Source: an uncultured Clostridia bacterium (GTDB lineage Bacteria; Bacillota; Clostridia; TANB77; CAG-508). From it: a DNA stretch of 64,000 nt. Below the pieces are notes generated by a model. The model worked only from the letters and a program-made list of their open reading frames with translations, searched no databases and was not told where the DNA came from. The DNA lies in the NCBI GenBank assembly GCA_947601495.1, contig CANQGE010000002.1, forward strand, positions 161,826-225,825, written 5' to 3'. A program made the translations under genes and the position numbers. Shown here piece by piece: positions 33,477-41,353 of this stretch. The stretch's first letter is position 1, and each line of letters begins with the position of its first letter.

Positions 33477-33510
33477 TAAAACCTCTTTGTATAAATCAAA
33501 GAGGTTTTTT
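33477..33510 (+). terminator. rpsI: Terminator of rplM-rpsI
   Basis: AAAACCTCTTTG-loop-CAAAGAGGTTTTTT: a 10-bp stem with a U-run. Confidence 0.9.
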
Positions 33511-33528
33511 ATGTATTTCTATTAAATA

Positions 33529-33557
33529 TTGACTTTTTTGATAAAGCCTATTATAAT
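33529..33557 (+). promoter_or_regulatory. Strong sigma-A promoter of the antitoxin-like small RNA
   Basis: TTGACT (33529-33534), exactly 17 bases, TATAAT (33552-33557). There is no open frame downstream on this strand before the hairpin terminator at 33610-33650. Confidence 0.78.
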
Positions 33558-33563
33558 AAAAAT

Positions 33564-33650
33564 AGGAAATGACAAATCCACAAACGTGGTTTTGCCCGAA
33601 ATATTTTAAAGAAAACCATTCGGGTTTAGAGCAGAATGGTTTTCTTTTTT
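33564..33650 (+). ncRNA. Candidate antisense small RNA (type I antitoxin)
   Basis: A predicted transcript of about 87 bases runs from the promoter at 33529 to the hairpin 33610-33645 (AGAAAACCATTC with its perfect complement) plus a U-run. It converges on the toxin-like gene of the opposite strand and overlaps the 3' untranslated end of that message, including the shared hairpin. Its 5' segment (33564-33596, GGAAATGA...GTGGTTTTGCC) is a copy of the 5' segment of the opposing transcript. CCCGAA at 33595-33600 can also pair with TTCGGG at 33619-33624, giving an alternative fold. Antitoxin function is inferred from architecture. Confidence 0.65.
33610..33650. terminator. Shared bidirectional hairpin terminator of the type I toxin-antitoxin locus
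   Basis: The 12-bp stem is 33610-33621 with 33634-33645. TTTTTT follows on the + strand; a weaker T-rich stretch follows on the - strand. The toxin stop codon (33649-33651) abuts it. Confidence 0.75.
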
Positions 33651-33762
33651 ATTTATGTAGTTGCCTGTTAATCCAGTTCACATATAGGGCTGTTATTAGG
33701 GCAACGTTTAATGTTAAAGAAGACGTAAATGTTATTATTATAAACAGTATTACTTTAACCAT
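33649..33762 (-). CDS. Small hydrophobic peptide, candidate type I toxin (37 residues)
   Basis: Decoded from ATG 33762: it starts MVKVILFIIITFTSSLTLNV and ends VNWINRQLHK. One membrane helix (about residues 4-28) and a short basic C-terminal tail are the common form of type I membrane toxins. AGGTGG (33768-33773) is a good ribosome binding site. The message would start near 33841 and carry an 80-base structured leader, including GTGG-TTTTG-CCAC at 33808-33820. It does not obviously match Fst, TxpA or BsrG in sequence, so the family may be new. A harmless regulatory membrane peptide is the alternative. Confidence 0.65.
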   Translation of the reverse strand: MVKVILFIIITFTSSLTLNVALITALYVNWINRQLHK

Positions 33763-33847
33763 AAACACCACCTCTCTTTCTCACAGTTATTCTGTGTAGA
33801 GTTTGGTGGCAAAACCACATCTGCTACATTATCATTTCCTATGTTGT

Positions 33848-33876
33848 ATATTATATCTATTTTTTTATTTTGTCTA
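33848..33876 (-). promoter_or_regulatory. Promoter of the toxin-like peptide message
   Basis: On the - strand TAGACA (33876-33871) and TATAAT (33855-33850, 15-base spacer), or the overlapping TAATAT (33853-33848, 17-base spacer). The start is predicted near 33841. Confidence 0.5.
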
Positions 33877-33895
33877 TTCTGTATTTCTATATTGT

Positions 33896-34882
33896 TTATT
33901 CTTCTATTTTCTCTAATCCGTTTGAAGTAAAGCTAATTGTTTGATCTCCATCTGCTGCCACATAATTTGTTGTTCCCATTTCTTCTAGCCATCCTCTTAC
34001 TTCTATACTGTGCCAATTTCCAGTATTATATCCTTGATTATTAAAGTTATTATCATATAACCATTGTGGTGCATTAAAAAAGCAAACATCTGGGTCTATT
34101 ATTTGATATACTTCTTTAGAAACACCATTTTGTCCATGATGAGACATTTGAACAGCATCAGCTTTTAACTTTGAAGGATCTTCTTTTAATAATTCTTGGG
34201 TTGTTTTAGTGAATGCATCTCCTAAAAATATTATGCTTTTATTTACATCTGTTGCTGTCATTTTAAACACCATACTAGTTTCATTTCCATTATCTGAATT
34301 TGTAATTTCAGGGTTTGCAATTCTTATTATTTCGCATTTAATGTTATCCATAGTAATTTCTTGACCTTTTTCACAGCTGATAGAATTTACTATTTTTGAA
34401 TTATTTAAATTTTCAAGCATTGCATGTTCTGTTTCATATCCCCTTTCATCATATTTTTTATACCAGTCATCTGTTAATAAGTTATAATACAAATTTTCAA
34501 TTTGTATATTAACATTTTCATCTGTTAATAATTTTAAAAGAGCGCCAATATGGTCTTCATGTGCGTGAGTAATATACCAGTGATCTACCTTTCCATTTCC
34601 GTATTTATTTATGTAGCTTAATATAAGCTCACTATCTATGTCTCTACCGCCGTCTACAATTATTAATTCACCATTCTTACTTCTTATTACATAACCTGCA
34701 GAATTTATGTCTCCTTTATCTTTCATATTACTGCCACCAATTAATGTAACCTTCATTCCCTCATTTCCTTTATTTTCCGGTTCTGCATTAGTTTTTGTAG
34801 ATTTTTTATTTATCAAAATAAATGCAATTATTATTATGATACAAATCATAATAATAAAAAATATATTAATATATTTTTTCAT
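33896..34882 (-). CDS. Membrane-anchored MBL-fold metallohydrolase, ComEC C-domain-like
   Basis: The 328-residue protein has an N-terminal membrane anchor (residues 5-25), then a metallo-beta-lactamase fold: ELIIVDGGRD, the metal motif THAHEDHIGALLKL (about 105-118), IIFLGDAFTKTT and QMSHHGQNGVSKEVYQII. This is the arrangement of ComEC-like and stand-alone extracytoplasmic MBL hydrolases, which often act on nucleic acids or phosphodiesters. There is no lipobox, so it is a signal anchor. It is monocistronic and its substrate unknown. Confidence 0.82.
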   Translation of the reverse strand: MKKYINIFFIIMICIIIIIAFILINKKSTKTNAEPENKGNEGMKVTLIGGSNMKDKGDINSAGYVIRSKNGELIIVDGGRDIDSELILSYINKYGNGKVDHWYITHAHEDHIGALLKLLTDENVNIQIENLYYNLLTDDWYKKYDERGYETEHAMLENLNNSKIVNSISCEKGQEITMDNIKCEIIRIANPEITNSDNGNETSMVFKMTATDVNKSIIFLGDAFTKTTQELLKEDPSKLKADAVQMSHHGQNGVSKEVYQIIDPDVCFFNAPQWLYDNNFNNQGYNTGNWHSIEVRGWLEEMGTTNYVAADGDQTISFTSNGLEKIEE

Positions 34883-34956
34883 TTTTCTTCAATTGCTCCT
34901 TTTTTTGCTTCAATTATTTTTACATTTTAAAATATATCACAAAAAAATTAAAATTT

Positions 34957-35517
34957 CTAGAAAATTTCTAAATGTTCTATTAAAGTTTTTAGTCCTATTA
35001 GAATTAATATTATTCCACCTGTAAATTCTGCTTTAGATTCATATTTATCTCCAAAAACATTTCCTATTTTTACACCTATAATAGAAAGGAAAAATGTAAT
35101 AACAGAAATTATAATAACTGATAATAAAATATTCACATCTAAAAATGCAAATGTTACTCCAACTGTAAGTGCATCTATGCTTGTTGCAATTGCCAGTATT
35201 ATCATTGTTTTAAAATCAATTTTGTCATCTGCATCTTTATCATTTTTTTTGAAAGATTCTTTTATCATATTTATTCCAATAAAACATAGCAAAATGAAAG
35301 CAATCCAATGGTCAATACTTTTTATTTTATTTTCAAAACCAATACCAAAAACATATCCTATAAGTGGCATTAATCCCTGAAAAATTCCAAAATAAAGTCC
35401 TATTATTATTGCTTTTTTCCATTCCATTTTTTTCATAGATAATCCCTTACAAATTGAAACTGCAAAAGCATCCATTGCTAATCCTATTCCAATTAGTATG
35501 ATTTCTATTATTCCCAT
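34957..35517 (-). CDS. mntP: Manganese efflux pump MntP
   Basis: The 186-residue protein has six hydrophobic segments and two internal repeats. [23 protein letters not shown] and [15 protein letters not shown] carry the conserved intramembrane aspartates of MntP (DUF204). It exports Mn2+. Only about 95 bases separate it from the divergent GH30 gene, too short for the yybP-ykoY manganese riboswitch often found before mntP. Confidence 0.93.
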   Translation of the reverse strand: MGIIEIILIGIGLAMDAFAVSICKGLSMKKMEWKKAIIIGLYFGIFQGLMPLIGYVFGIGFENKIKSIDHWIAFILLCFIGINMIKESFKKNDKDADDKIDFKTMIILAIATSIDALTVGVTFAFLDVNILLSVIIISVITFFLSIIGVKIGNVFGDKYESKAEFTGGIILILIGLKTLIEHLEIF

Positions 35518-35613
35518 AGCAATTTTCTCCTTTTAAATTTATGTTTATAATATTTATTTTATTAATTATATATAATATAATAACTCTATAAAATAAATTA
35601 AGGAATATAAATT

Positions 35614-36942
35614 ATGAATATTTTAAAATTTGAAACTAATTATAAAAGAAAAATGTTTTTGAATAAAACAAAATCTTCTTTTAAGTCTTATTCAGAAAAA
35701 ATAGAAAGCAAAGTTATAAATATTTATCCTGAAATAAAATATCAAAGTTTCATTGGATTTGGTGGTGCTTTCACAGAATCTTCTGGCTATTCGTTATCTT
35801 TGCTTTCACAAGAAAAACAAGAAGATATTATTAACGATTATTTTTTAGAAAATAATGCAAATTACTCTTTTTGTAGAATTCCTATTGGAAGTTCAGATTT
35901 TTCACTAAAATCTTATTCTTATTCTCAAAAGCAAGATTTATCTGATTTTAGTATTGAGCAAGATAAAAAATATGTTATACCTATGATTAAAAAAGCACAA
36001 AAATTAAATCCCAATATAAAATTTTTAGCTTCTCCTTGGAGCCCTCCTAAATTTATGAAATCTAATAAGATGCTTATTTTAGGTGGAAAATTATTAAATA
36101 ATTATAAACAAGTTTGGGCTGAATATTTGTCAAAATTTATATTAGAATATCAAAAAGAAAATATATGTATTAATTACATGACAGTTCAAAATGAACCTAA
36201 TGCTACTCAAACCTGGGAATCTTGCTTGTACTCACCTGAAGAAGAAAAAGATTTTGCAGTAAACTACCTTTACCTCACTTTTTTAAAATATAATATAAAA
36301 ACAAAAATATTAGTATGGGATCATAATAAAGAAAAATTATATACTAGAGCAAAAAAAGAATTAGATAGTAATGAAGCATTAAATGCTATTTCTGGTTTTG
36401 CTTTTCACTTGTACACTGGTGACCATTTTGAAAACATAAAACTTGTTCAAGAAGCTTTTCCTGGAAAAATTTTAATTCATACAGAAGGTTGCACTGGTTA
36501 TTCAAAATTTAACCCTAACGACGAAGTTCACAACGCAGAAATTTATTCTCATGATATCTTAGGTGACTTGAATTCCGGAGTAAACGGATATATTGATTGG
36601 AATTTAGTTTTAAATTATAAAGGCGGACCTAATCACAAATTAAATTATTGCAATAGTCCTATAATGATAAATAAAGAAAAAACAGACTATATAAAAAATT
36701 TGAGCTTTTACTATATTACTCATTTTAGTAAATTTATAAAACCAAATGCTAAGAAAATAGCATTTAGCACATATTCTACAGATATTGAACTTACTGCTTT
36801 TGAAAATGTTGATGGAAGTATTGCTATTGTTTTATTAAATAAAAACAATTTTAATAAAGAATATAACATTGTTTTGAATGATAAAATTATACATGATAAT
36901 TTAGATAGTCATGCAATAGTAACATATTTAATTGTTAGATAG
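35614..36942 (+). CDS. Glycoside hydrolase family 30 enzyme, cytoplasmic
   Basis: The 442-residue protein has a TIM barrel plus C-terminal beta domain. FIGFGGAFTESSGYSLSLL opens the barrel. VQNEPNATQTWESCLYS carries the acid/base Glu194 and LIHTEGCTG the nucleophile Glu291. The best match by pattern is the glucosylceramidase-like GH30 group (beta-glucosidase or beta-1,6-glucanase activity). There is no signal peptide or anchor, so it probably works on imported oligosaccharides or glycosides in the cytosol. It is monocistronic with its own terminator. Confidence 0.88.
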   Translation: MNILKFETNYKRKMFLNKTKSSFKSYSEKIESKVINIYPEIKYQSFIGFGGAFTESSGYSLSLLSQEKQEDIINDYFLENNANYSFCRIPIGSSDFSLKSYSYSQKQDLSDFSIEQDKKYVIPMIKKAQKLNPNIKFLASPWSPPKFMKSNKMLILGGKLLNNYKQVWAEYLSKFILEYQKENICINYMTVQNEPNATQTWESCLYSPEEEKDFAVNYLYLTFLKYNIKTKILVWDHNKEKLYTRAKKELDSNEALNAISGFAFHLYTGDHFENIKLVQEAFPGKILIHTEGCTGYSKFNPNDEVHNAEIYSHDILGDLNSGVNGYIDWNLVLNYKGGPNHKLNYCNSPIMINKEKTDYIKNLSFYYITHFSKFIKPNAKKIAFSTYSTDIELTAFENVDGSIAIVLLNKNNFNKEYNIVLNDKIIHDNLDSHAIVTYLIVR

Positions 36943-36966
36943 CTTTATCTAACAATTATTTTTTTA
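36929..36966 (+). terminator. Terminator of the GH30 gene
   Basis: Stem TAATTGTTAGATA (36929-36941) with TATCTAACAATTA (36946-36958), then TTTTTTT; the stop codon is within the 5' arm. Confidence 0.87.
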
Positions 36967-37001
36967 CAGGAATGCTTTTGTTATCTAATCTCTTATTACA
37001 A

Positions 37002-37030
37002 TTGCTTTATCACGCTAAAAATGATATAAT
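37002..37030 (+). promoter_or_regulatory. Sigma-A promoter of the Fic toxin-antitoxin pair
   Basis: TTGCTT (37002-37007), 17-base spacer, TATAAT (37025-37030). Confidence 0.7.
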
Positions 37031-37058
37031 ATATGTATTAATTTAAAGGAGAAAATAT

Positions 37059-37259
37059 ATGGATTTATCAATAAAAAATACTACTCGTGAAGAAAGAAAA
37101 GAAATTGTAAAAAATGCACTTGCAATATCTTTATCTGGAAGTGATTTTCCAACAGATAAAACTATTCAAATAGTAAAAGAATATGTAAATGGAATTACTG
37201 AACTAGAAGATGTTCAGAAAAAAATTATTTCACTTTATAAAAAGGATGGTGAAATATAA
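37059..37259 (+). CDS. VbhA-like antitoxin of a class I Fic system
   Basis: The 66-residue all-helical protein aligns by pattern with VbhA antitoxins: NALAISLSGSDFPTD corresponds to the inhibitory helix and IVKEYVNGITELEDV to the usual second helix. The canonical inhibitory motif is (S/T)xxxE(G/N); here the corresponding residues read AISLSG, so both the Ser/Thr and the Glu appear replaced. The stop codon directly precedes the Fic start (TAAATG), showing tight coupling. Confidence 0.75.
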   Translation: MDLSIKNTTREERKEIVKNALAISLSGSDFPTDKTIQIVKEYVNGITELEDVQKKIISLYKKDGEI

Positions 37260-38030
37260 ATGAAAGATCCATACATTCAGCCAAAAACTGGCGTTTTAAA
37301 AAACAAACTTGGAATTACAGATTATAATGAGCTAGTTTCAGCAGAAAAAGATATAACTTTTTCTAAATTTCTTAATATTGGTGAAACTTTTAATACTAAA
37401 TTTGATATAGATTTTTTTAAATCAATTCATAAACATATTTTTGAAGATATTTTTGATTGGGCTGGAGAGTTTAGAAATGTTCCTATTGTAAAAGAAGAAG
37501 TTGTTTTACCAGGACTTAGTTTAGATTATGCAAAACCAAAAGAAATTCCTTCAAGATTAAAAAGTGTTTTAGAAAAAATGAATAGCACAAATTGGGAATC
37601 AATGCCTTTAGAAGAAAAGTCAGCAGAATTTACTAGGCAACTTGCTCAACTTTGGCTAATCCATCCATTTAGAGATGGAAACACTAGAACAACTTTAACT
37701 TTTGCTACTATATTTTCTAGAGAACATGGCTTTCCTATTGATATTGGTTCTTTATTAGATCATTTATCTAGAAAAACTGATGAAAATGGAAAAATTACTA
37801 GATATAGTATTAGAGACAAATTTGTACTAGCCGCAATACCTGAAGAATATTCTCCAGAGCCAGAGCATTTAACCTATCTAATTCATAAATCTATTGTGAG
37901 CGGTATTTCTAAAAAAATAGAAAAACTACAAAAAACATTAGGAAGTTCTGTTCCAAGTTCAGACTCTCCTAGTTCTTCAAATTCAAATACAATGCCAAGT
38001 AATTCACATCCTGATGAACCTGAAAAATAA
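37260..38030 (+). CDS. Fic-domain protein (AMP-transferase toxin, class I)
   Basis: The 256-residue protein has the Fic core at about residues 25-190, with FDWAGEFRNVPI and the catalytic loop HPFRDGNTRT from His135. The consensus is HxFx(D/E)GNGRxxR; the GNT variant is common among class I enzymes. The beta-flap region is FRNVPIVKEEVVLPG. Fic proteins of this class AMPylate targets such as gyrase and topoisomerase IV subunits. The C-terminal 40 residues are Ser/Pro/Asn-rich and disordered. It follows its small antitoxin directly. Confidence 0.88.
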   Translation: MKDPYIQPKTGVLKNKLGITDYNELVSAEKDITFSKFLNIGETFNTKFDIDFFKSIHKHIFEDIFDWAGEFRNVPIVKEEVVLPGLSLDYAKPKEIPSRLKSVLEKMNSTNWESMPLEEKSAEFTRQLAQLWLIHPFRDGNTRTTLTFATIFSREHGFPIDIGSLLDHLSRKTDENGKITRYSIRDKFVLAAIPEEYSPEPEHLTYLIHKSIVSGISKKIEKLQKTLGSSVPSSDSPSSSNSNTMPSNSHPDEPEK

Positions 38031-38031
38031 T

Positions 38032-38070
38032 AAAAAAACTAGAAATAATATAAATTATTTCTAGTTTTTT
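38032..38070. terminator. Bidirectional terminator between Fic and acetyltransferase genes
   Basis: AAACTAGAAATAAT (38036-38049) with its complement (38052-38066), a T-run on the + strand and an A-run on the other side. Confidence 0.85.
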
Positions 38071-38071
38071 A

Positions 38072-38674
38072 TTACTTTTTCCATTCTATATTTTCTCGTA
38101 TAACTTTTGCTGGAACTCCAGCTACTATTGTTTTTGGCGGAACATCTTTAGTTACAACAGCACCTGCTGCTATTACTGCACCATCTCCCACTGTAACCCC
38201 CTTCATAATAATTGCTCTTGTTCCAATCCACACATGATTTCCTATTTTTACTGGAGCAGTTACTTTGTGATTTTCTGCTACAATTTTATGCGAGTCGGTG
38301 TCTCTAATTATAACATCTCTAGCTATTGCCACATCTTCCCCTATCTCTACTTTATCTGTGCAAATGATTTGAACAAATCCATTACAATATCCACTATTTA
38401 ATACTAGTTTCGCGTTATTATAAACTCTCACATCTGAACCAGCACCTATTAAAAAATCTCCATTTACATCTACTCTTCCAGAACCTTCTATGCTAAATCT
38501 AGTTTCTATTCTAGATTTTGGATTCTCTTTAGCTCCAAGTCTAAGAATTCCACCAATTTCAACTTGCGCCGTTTTACTTATTGCAATCTTTGTATTTTTA
38601 TAACATTCAAACTTTCCTTTATATTTTGAAGAATAAAATTTAGTTTGAAAAAAATTGTGTTTTTGATTATCCAT
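38072..38674 (-). CDS. Hexapeptide-repeat acyltransferase (left-handed beta-helix)
   Basis: The 200-residue protein has many hexapeptide turns. The C-terminal half [52 protein letters not shown] is the classic acetyltransferase of the maltose/NodL/capsule group. The catalytic His is probably within RDTDSHKIV. It likely O-acetylates a sugar of the adjoining surface-polysaccharide locus. Transcription is divergent from the Wzz-like gene. Confidence 0.85.
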   Translation of the reverse strand: MDNQKHNFFQTKFYSSKYKGKFECYKNTKIAISKTAQVEIGGILRLGAKENPKSRIETRFSIEGSGRVDVNGDFLIGAGSDVRVYNNAKLVLNSGYCNGFVQIICTDKVEIGEDVAIARDVIIRDTDSHKIVAENHKVTAPVKIGNHVWIGTRAIIMKGVTVGDGAVIAAGAVVTKDVPPKTIVAGVPAKVIRENIEWKK

Positions 38675-38816
38675 ATTCTTTCCTTATATAATCATATTTA
38701 GGTTTTAAAGGACTACCTATAACCCAAATTATTATTCAATATTATTATATCATAAATTTTTAAACAAAAAGTAAATTTTTTAAAATCAAAAATTATCCTT
38801 AATAGTGTATTTTTTC

Positions 38817-38845
38817 TTGATTTTTTTAAAAAAGCGTAGTATAAT
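38817..38845 (+). promoter_or_regulatory. Sigma-A promoter of the Wzz/BY-kinase-like gene
   Basis: TTGATT (38817-38822), 17-base spacer, TATAAT (38840-38845). Confidence 0.7.
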
Positions 38846-38907
38846 TACATTGTTTTCTTTATATACAAAAGATTAAAATTATGAAGTTCTTATAAAGGAA
38901 ATAAGTT

Positions 38908-40197
38908 ATGGAAGAAATTGATTTAAAAGATATTTTTCAACTACTTTGGAAAAGAAAATTAATTATAATATTAGCAACTTTTATATCTGCAGTAATAGCT
39001 CTTGTTTTTTTATCTGTAAAGTATAATCTATTTGATAATTTAAATACAGAGCAACTATATTTTGCTCAAACCAGCTTTATTGTTGGAACTTCTAATACTC
39101 AATATGCAGAGTTTAATAGTGAAAATGTTATTTCAAAAATTGAAACAAATACTAGAATTACAACAAGTGACTTATTATCACAAACTTATCTTAGCATTAT
39201 GAAATCTCCAACAACTTTAAATAAAATAATAGAAGAACTAAATTTAAAAATTGATGAAAACCAATTATCAAATTTAATATCTTTTTCACCAGAAGAAAAT
39301 AGTGCAATTATTAAAGTTATAGTTTCTTATACAGATGGAGAAACTGCCGTTAAAATTGCAGATTTGTTAATGTCTAAGTTTACTAAAAATATGGAAAAAA
39401 TATATCCTATGGATAAAATATCTGTTTTAGATTCCGCATATTTAATATCAAAGGAAATCGCTTCTAGTAATTTTGAAAATTCAATAGAACTAATAGTCAG
39501 ATACACATCTATAACAGTAATTGTAGTCTTTTTATTTTCTTGTATGATAGTTGTTTTATTTGTAACAATTTTTGATGATACAATAAAAAGTGAGTCTTAT
39601 TTAGAAAAATATAATTTATTAGATAAAATAAATAAAGAAAAAAATAATAGCAATGTGTTTAAAACTTTAAGTATACGATTATCAAAATTAAAAACTTTAT
39701 TAATCACAAGCGCAGATAGCTACACAGATACATCTTACGTTTCAAATAATTTAGCTATTTCATATGCTAACAATAAAGAAAAAGTATTACTTATTGATTT
39801 AACTTCTAATGAATCAGAACTTTCAAAAAAGCAAAATGGAAAGGGTTTAGTAGATTTTATTAATAGTAAAGCTCAAGATAAAGATATAACAAAATATATT
39901 TCTAAATCTACCAATAATAGCTTAGACTTATTATTACTAGGTTCTTCAAGCGAAGTAAATCTAATAGAAAGCCAAATACAAACTATAATCAATAAATTAG
40001 AAAATGATTATAATATTGTAATTATTAATTCTAAAAATATTTTTGATAATCCAAATTCTCTAATCTTTTCTAAGGTTCAAAAAAATACGTTGCTTATCTC
40101 ATCTAAGATGAAAACAAAAATAAAAGATTTTGATAAAGCTAATAAAGTTATCGAAGAAGTCGATGCACAAGTAATTGGTAATATATTAATTGTTTAA
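38908..40197 (+). CDS. Wzz-type chain-length regulator fused to a degenerate BY-kinase-like domain
   Basis: The 429-residue protein has an N-terminal Wzz domain: DLKDIFQLLWKRKLIIILATFISAVIALVF (first membrane helix), an extracytoplasmic helical part, and a second helix near 190-215. The C-terminal part (about 255-429) has the fold order of CpsD/CapB bacterial tyrosine kinases (LLITSADSYTDTSYVSNNLAISYANNKEKVLLIDLTSN...). The P-loop GxGKT/S is replaced by ADSYTDTS and the Walker B segment is VIINSKNIF. There is no Tyr-rich tail. It likely regulates polymer length without kinase activity. Confidence 0.78.
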   Translation: MEEIDLKDIFQLLWKRKLIIILATFISAVIALVFLSVKYNLFDNLNTEQLYFAQTSFIVGTSNTQYAEFNSENVISKIETNTRITTSDLLSQTYLSIMKSPTTLNKIIEELNLKIDENQLSNLISFSPEENSAIIKVIVSYTDGETAVKIADLLMSKFTKNMEKIYPMDKISVLDSAYLISKEIASSNFENSIELIVRYTSITVIVVFLFSCMIVVLFVTIFDDTIKSESYLEKYNLLDKINKEKNNSNVFKTLSIRLSKLKTLLITSADSYTDTSYVSNNLAISYANNKEKVLLIDLTSNESELSKKQNGKGLVDFINSKAQDKDITKYISKSTNNSLDLLLLGSSSEVNLIESQIQTIINKLENDYNIVIINSKNIFDNPNSLIFSKVQKNTLLISSKMKTKIKDFDKANKVIEEVDAQVIGNILIV

Positions 40198-40208
40198 AAT
40201 ATTATAAA

Positions 40209-40239
40209 ATAAAAGCACTTCATCTTGAAGTGCTTTTAT
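40209..40239. terminator. Bidirectional terminator between Wzz-like and sulfotransferase genes
   Basis: Perfect 14-bp stem ATAAAAGCACTTCA with TGAAGTGCTTTTAT around TCT. Confidence 0.87.
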
Positions 40240-40247
40240 TATTATTA

Positions 40248-41300
40248 CTACTGAGAAACTTGTTTTCTAGCAGCGCCATCAAATGGTTTTCCATTAAATT
40301 CCGTATTAGAGTAATTTTCAAATGGAAATAAAAATTCTTTTAGTTCTTTTTCTATTTTTTTAATATCTTCAGCATCCTCTGGATGTAAACGTATCAACTG
40401 GGTATTATTTATCGATTTGCTAGGATCAAAAATTTCTTTTTTTCTTTTATGTTCTCCTAATTTTAAAAATTTTTCAATCTTACTAATACTTTCTTCATAA
40501 TTATAAATTAAATCTTCAAATCTTAGTCTTAATATTCTTTCATTTTCAGGCTGTTTTTTTCTTAGGTTTTTATAGTAAATAATAAATTTATCTACATCAT
40601 CTATAGGATAAAATTTAATATCAGGCAATTTAGTATATTTTCCAGATAAGTATAAGTCTCTAGGATCTCTATCTATTACTATTGCATATGGGTCTTCAAA
40701 AAATTTCATACTATTCTCTGGAGTATTTCCAGAAAATGGTTGATCAAAGCAAATTGGCTTAGATAAATCAGCCCCCATCTCCCTAATTATATCTGAGGTA
40801 TATTCTTTAACCGCAGTATAAAAGTTATCTGGCTCGATAGAAAAATATTTTTCTTTACATGGCCAAAGATAAACTCTTTTTTTAACTATTTTTTCAACAA
40901 ATTTAGGCATAAAGATTTTTTTTGAAGCAAAAGCAAAGAAATCCTTAACAAAATATCCTGAGCAAACATCAACTGTATATAAACCTTTGAACTTGAACTG
41001 CGTAATTTTTTCAATAAATTCCTTTGAAATTTTATAAAATCTCTTTCCATTACAAGGTTTATTCACAAAAGGTAATTTATAAAAACGAGCTAATCTTAAA
41101 AATCTTTTTATTGCTTTATCACAAGACTCTCCTCTTGCATATTGTTTCATTAAATGATATTCTAAATCTTCTAATCCATCAATTGCATAGGCTATCCAAA
41201 ATTCAAAGTTATCATACACTTGCATATCATCATATTCTCTTAATAAATCTGTTATTACAGATGAGCCTGTAGCTCCATATCCACATGATCCTATAATCAT
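40248..41300 (-). CDS. Sulfotransferase-family protein
   Basis: The 350-residue protein begins MIIGSCGYGATGSSVITDLLREYDD, a PAPS 5'-phosphosulfate-binding-like P-loop (5'-PSB). A 3'-phosphate-binding-like segment VIDRDPRDLYLSGKYTK comes near residue 210, then RILRLRFEDLIYNYEESISKIEKFLKL, typical of the sulfotransferase fold. It is the last gene of the leftward polysaccharide operon, so it probably sulfates a surface glycan. No PAPS-synthesis genes are in the window. Another phospho- or sulfo-group transfer function cannot be excluded. Confidence 0.75.
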   Translation of the reverse strand: MIIGSCGYGATGSSVITDLLREYDDMQVYDNFEFWIAYAIDGLEDLEYHLMKQYARGESCDKAIKRFLRLARFYKLPFVNKPCNGKRFYKISKEFIEKITQFKFKGLYTVDVCSGYFVKDFFAFASKKIFMPKFVEKIVKKRVYLWPCKEKYFSIEPDNFYTAVKEYTSDIIREMGADLSKPICFDQPFSGNTPENSMKFFEDPYAIVIDRDPRDLYLSGKYTKLPDIKFYPIDDVDKFIIYYKNLRKKQPENERILRLRFEDLIYNYEESISKIEKFLKLGEHKRKKEIFDPSKSINNTQLIRLHPEDAEDIKKIEKELKEFLFPFENYSNTEFNGKPFDGAARKQVSQ

Positions 41301-41353
41301 TTTAACCTCTCAATAATATCTTTTCATAAATTTCATTAGTAATTTATGTTTTA

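Noticed and set aside
33546..33600. A 76-residue + strand reading frame (33569-33799) through the type I locus
   Set aside because: It runs through the hairpin terminator and antisense to the better-supported 37-residue gene, with no ribosome binding site.
35518..35613. Possible yybP-ykoY manganese riboswitch upstream of mntP
   Set aside because: Only about 95 AT-rich bases lie between mntP and the divergent GH30 gene, and the conserved riboswitch loops are not visible.
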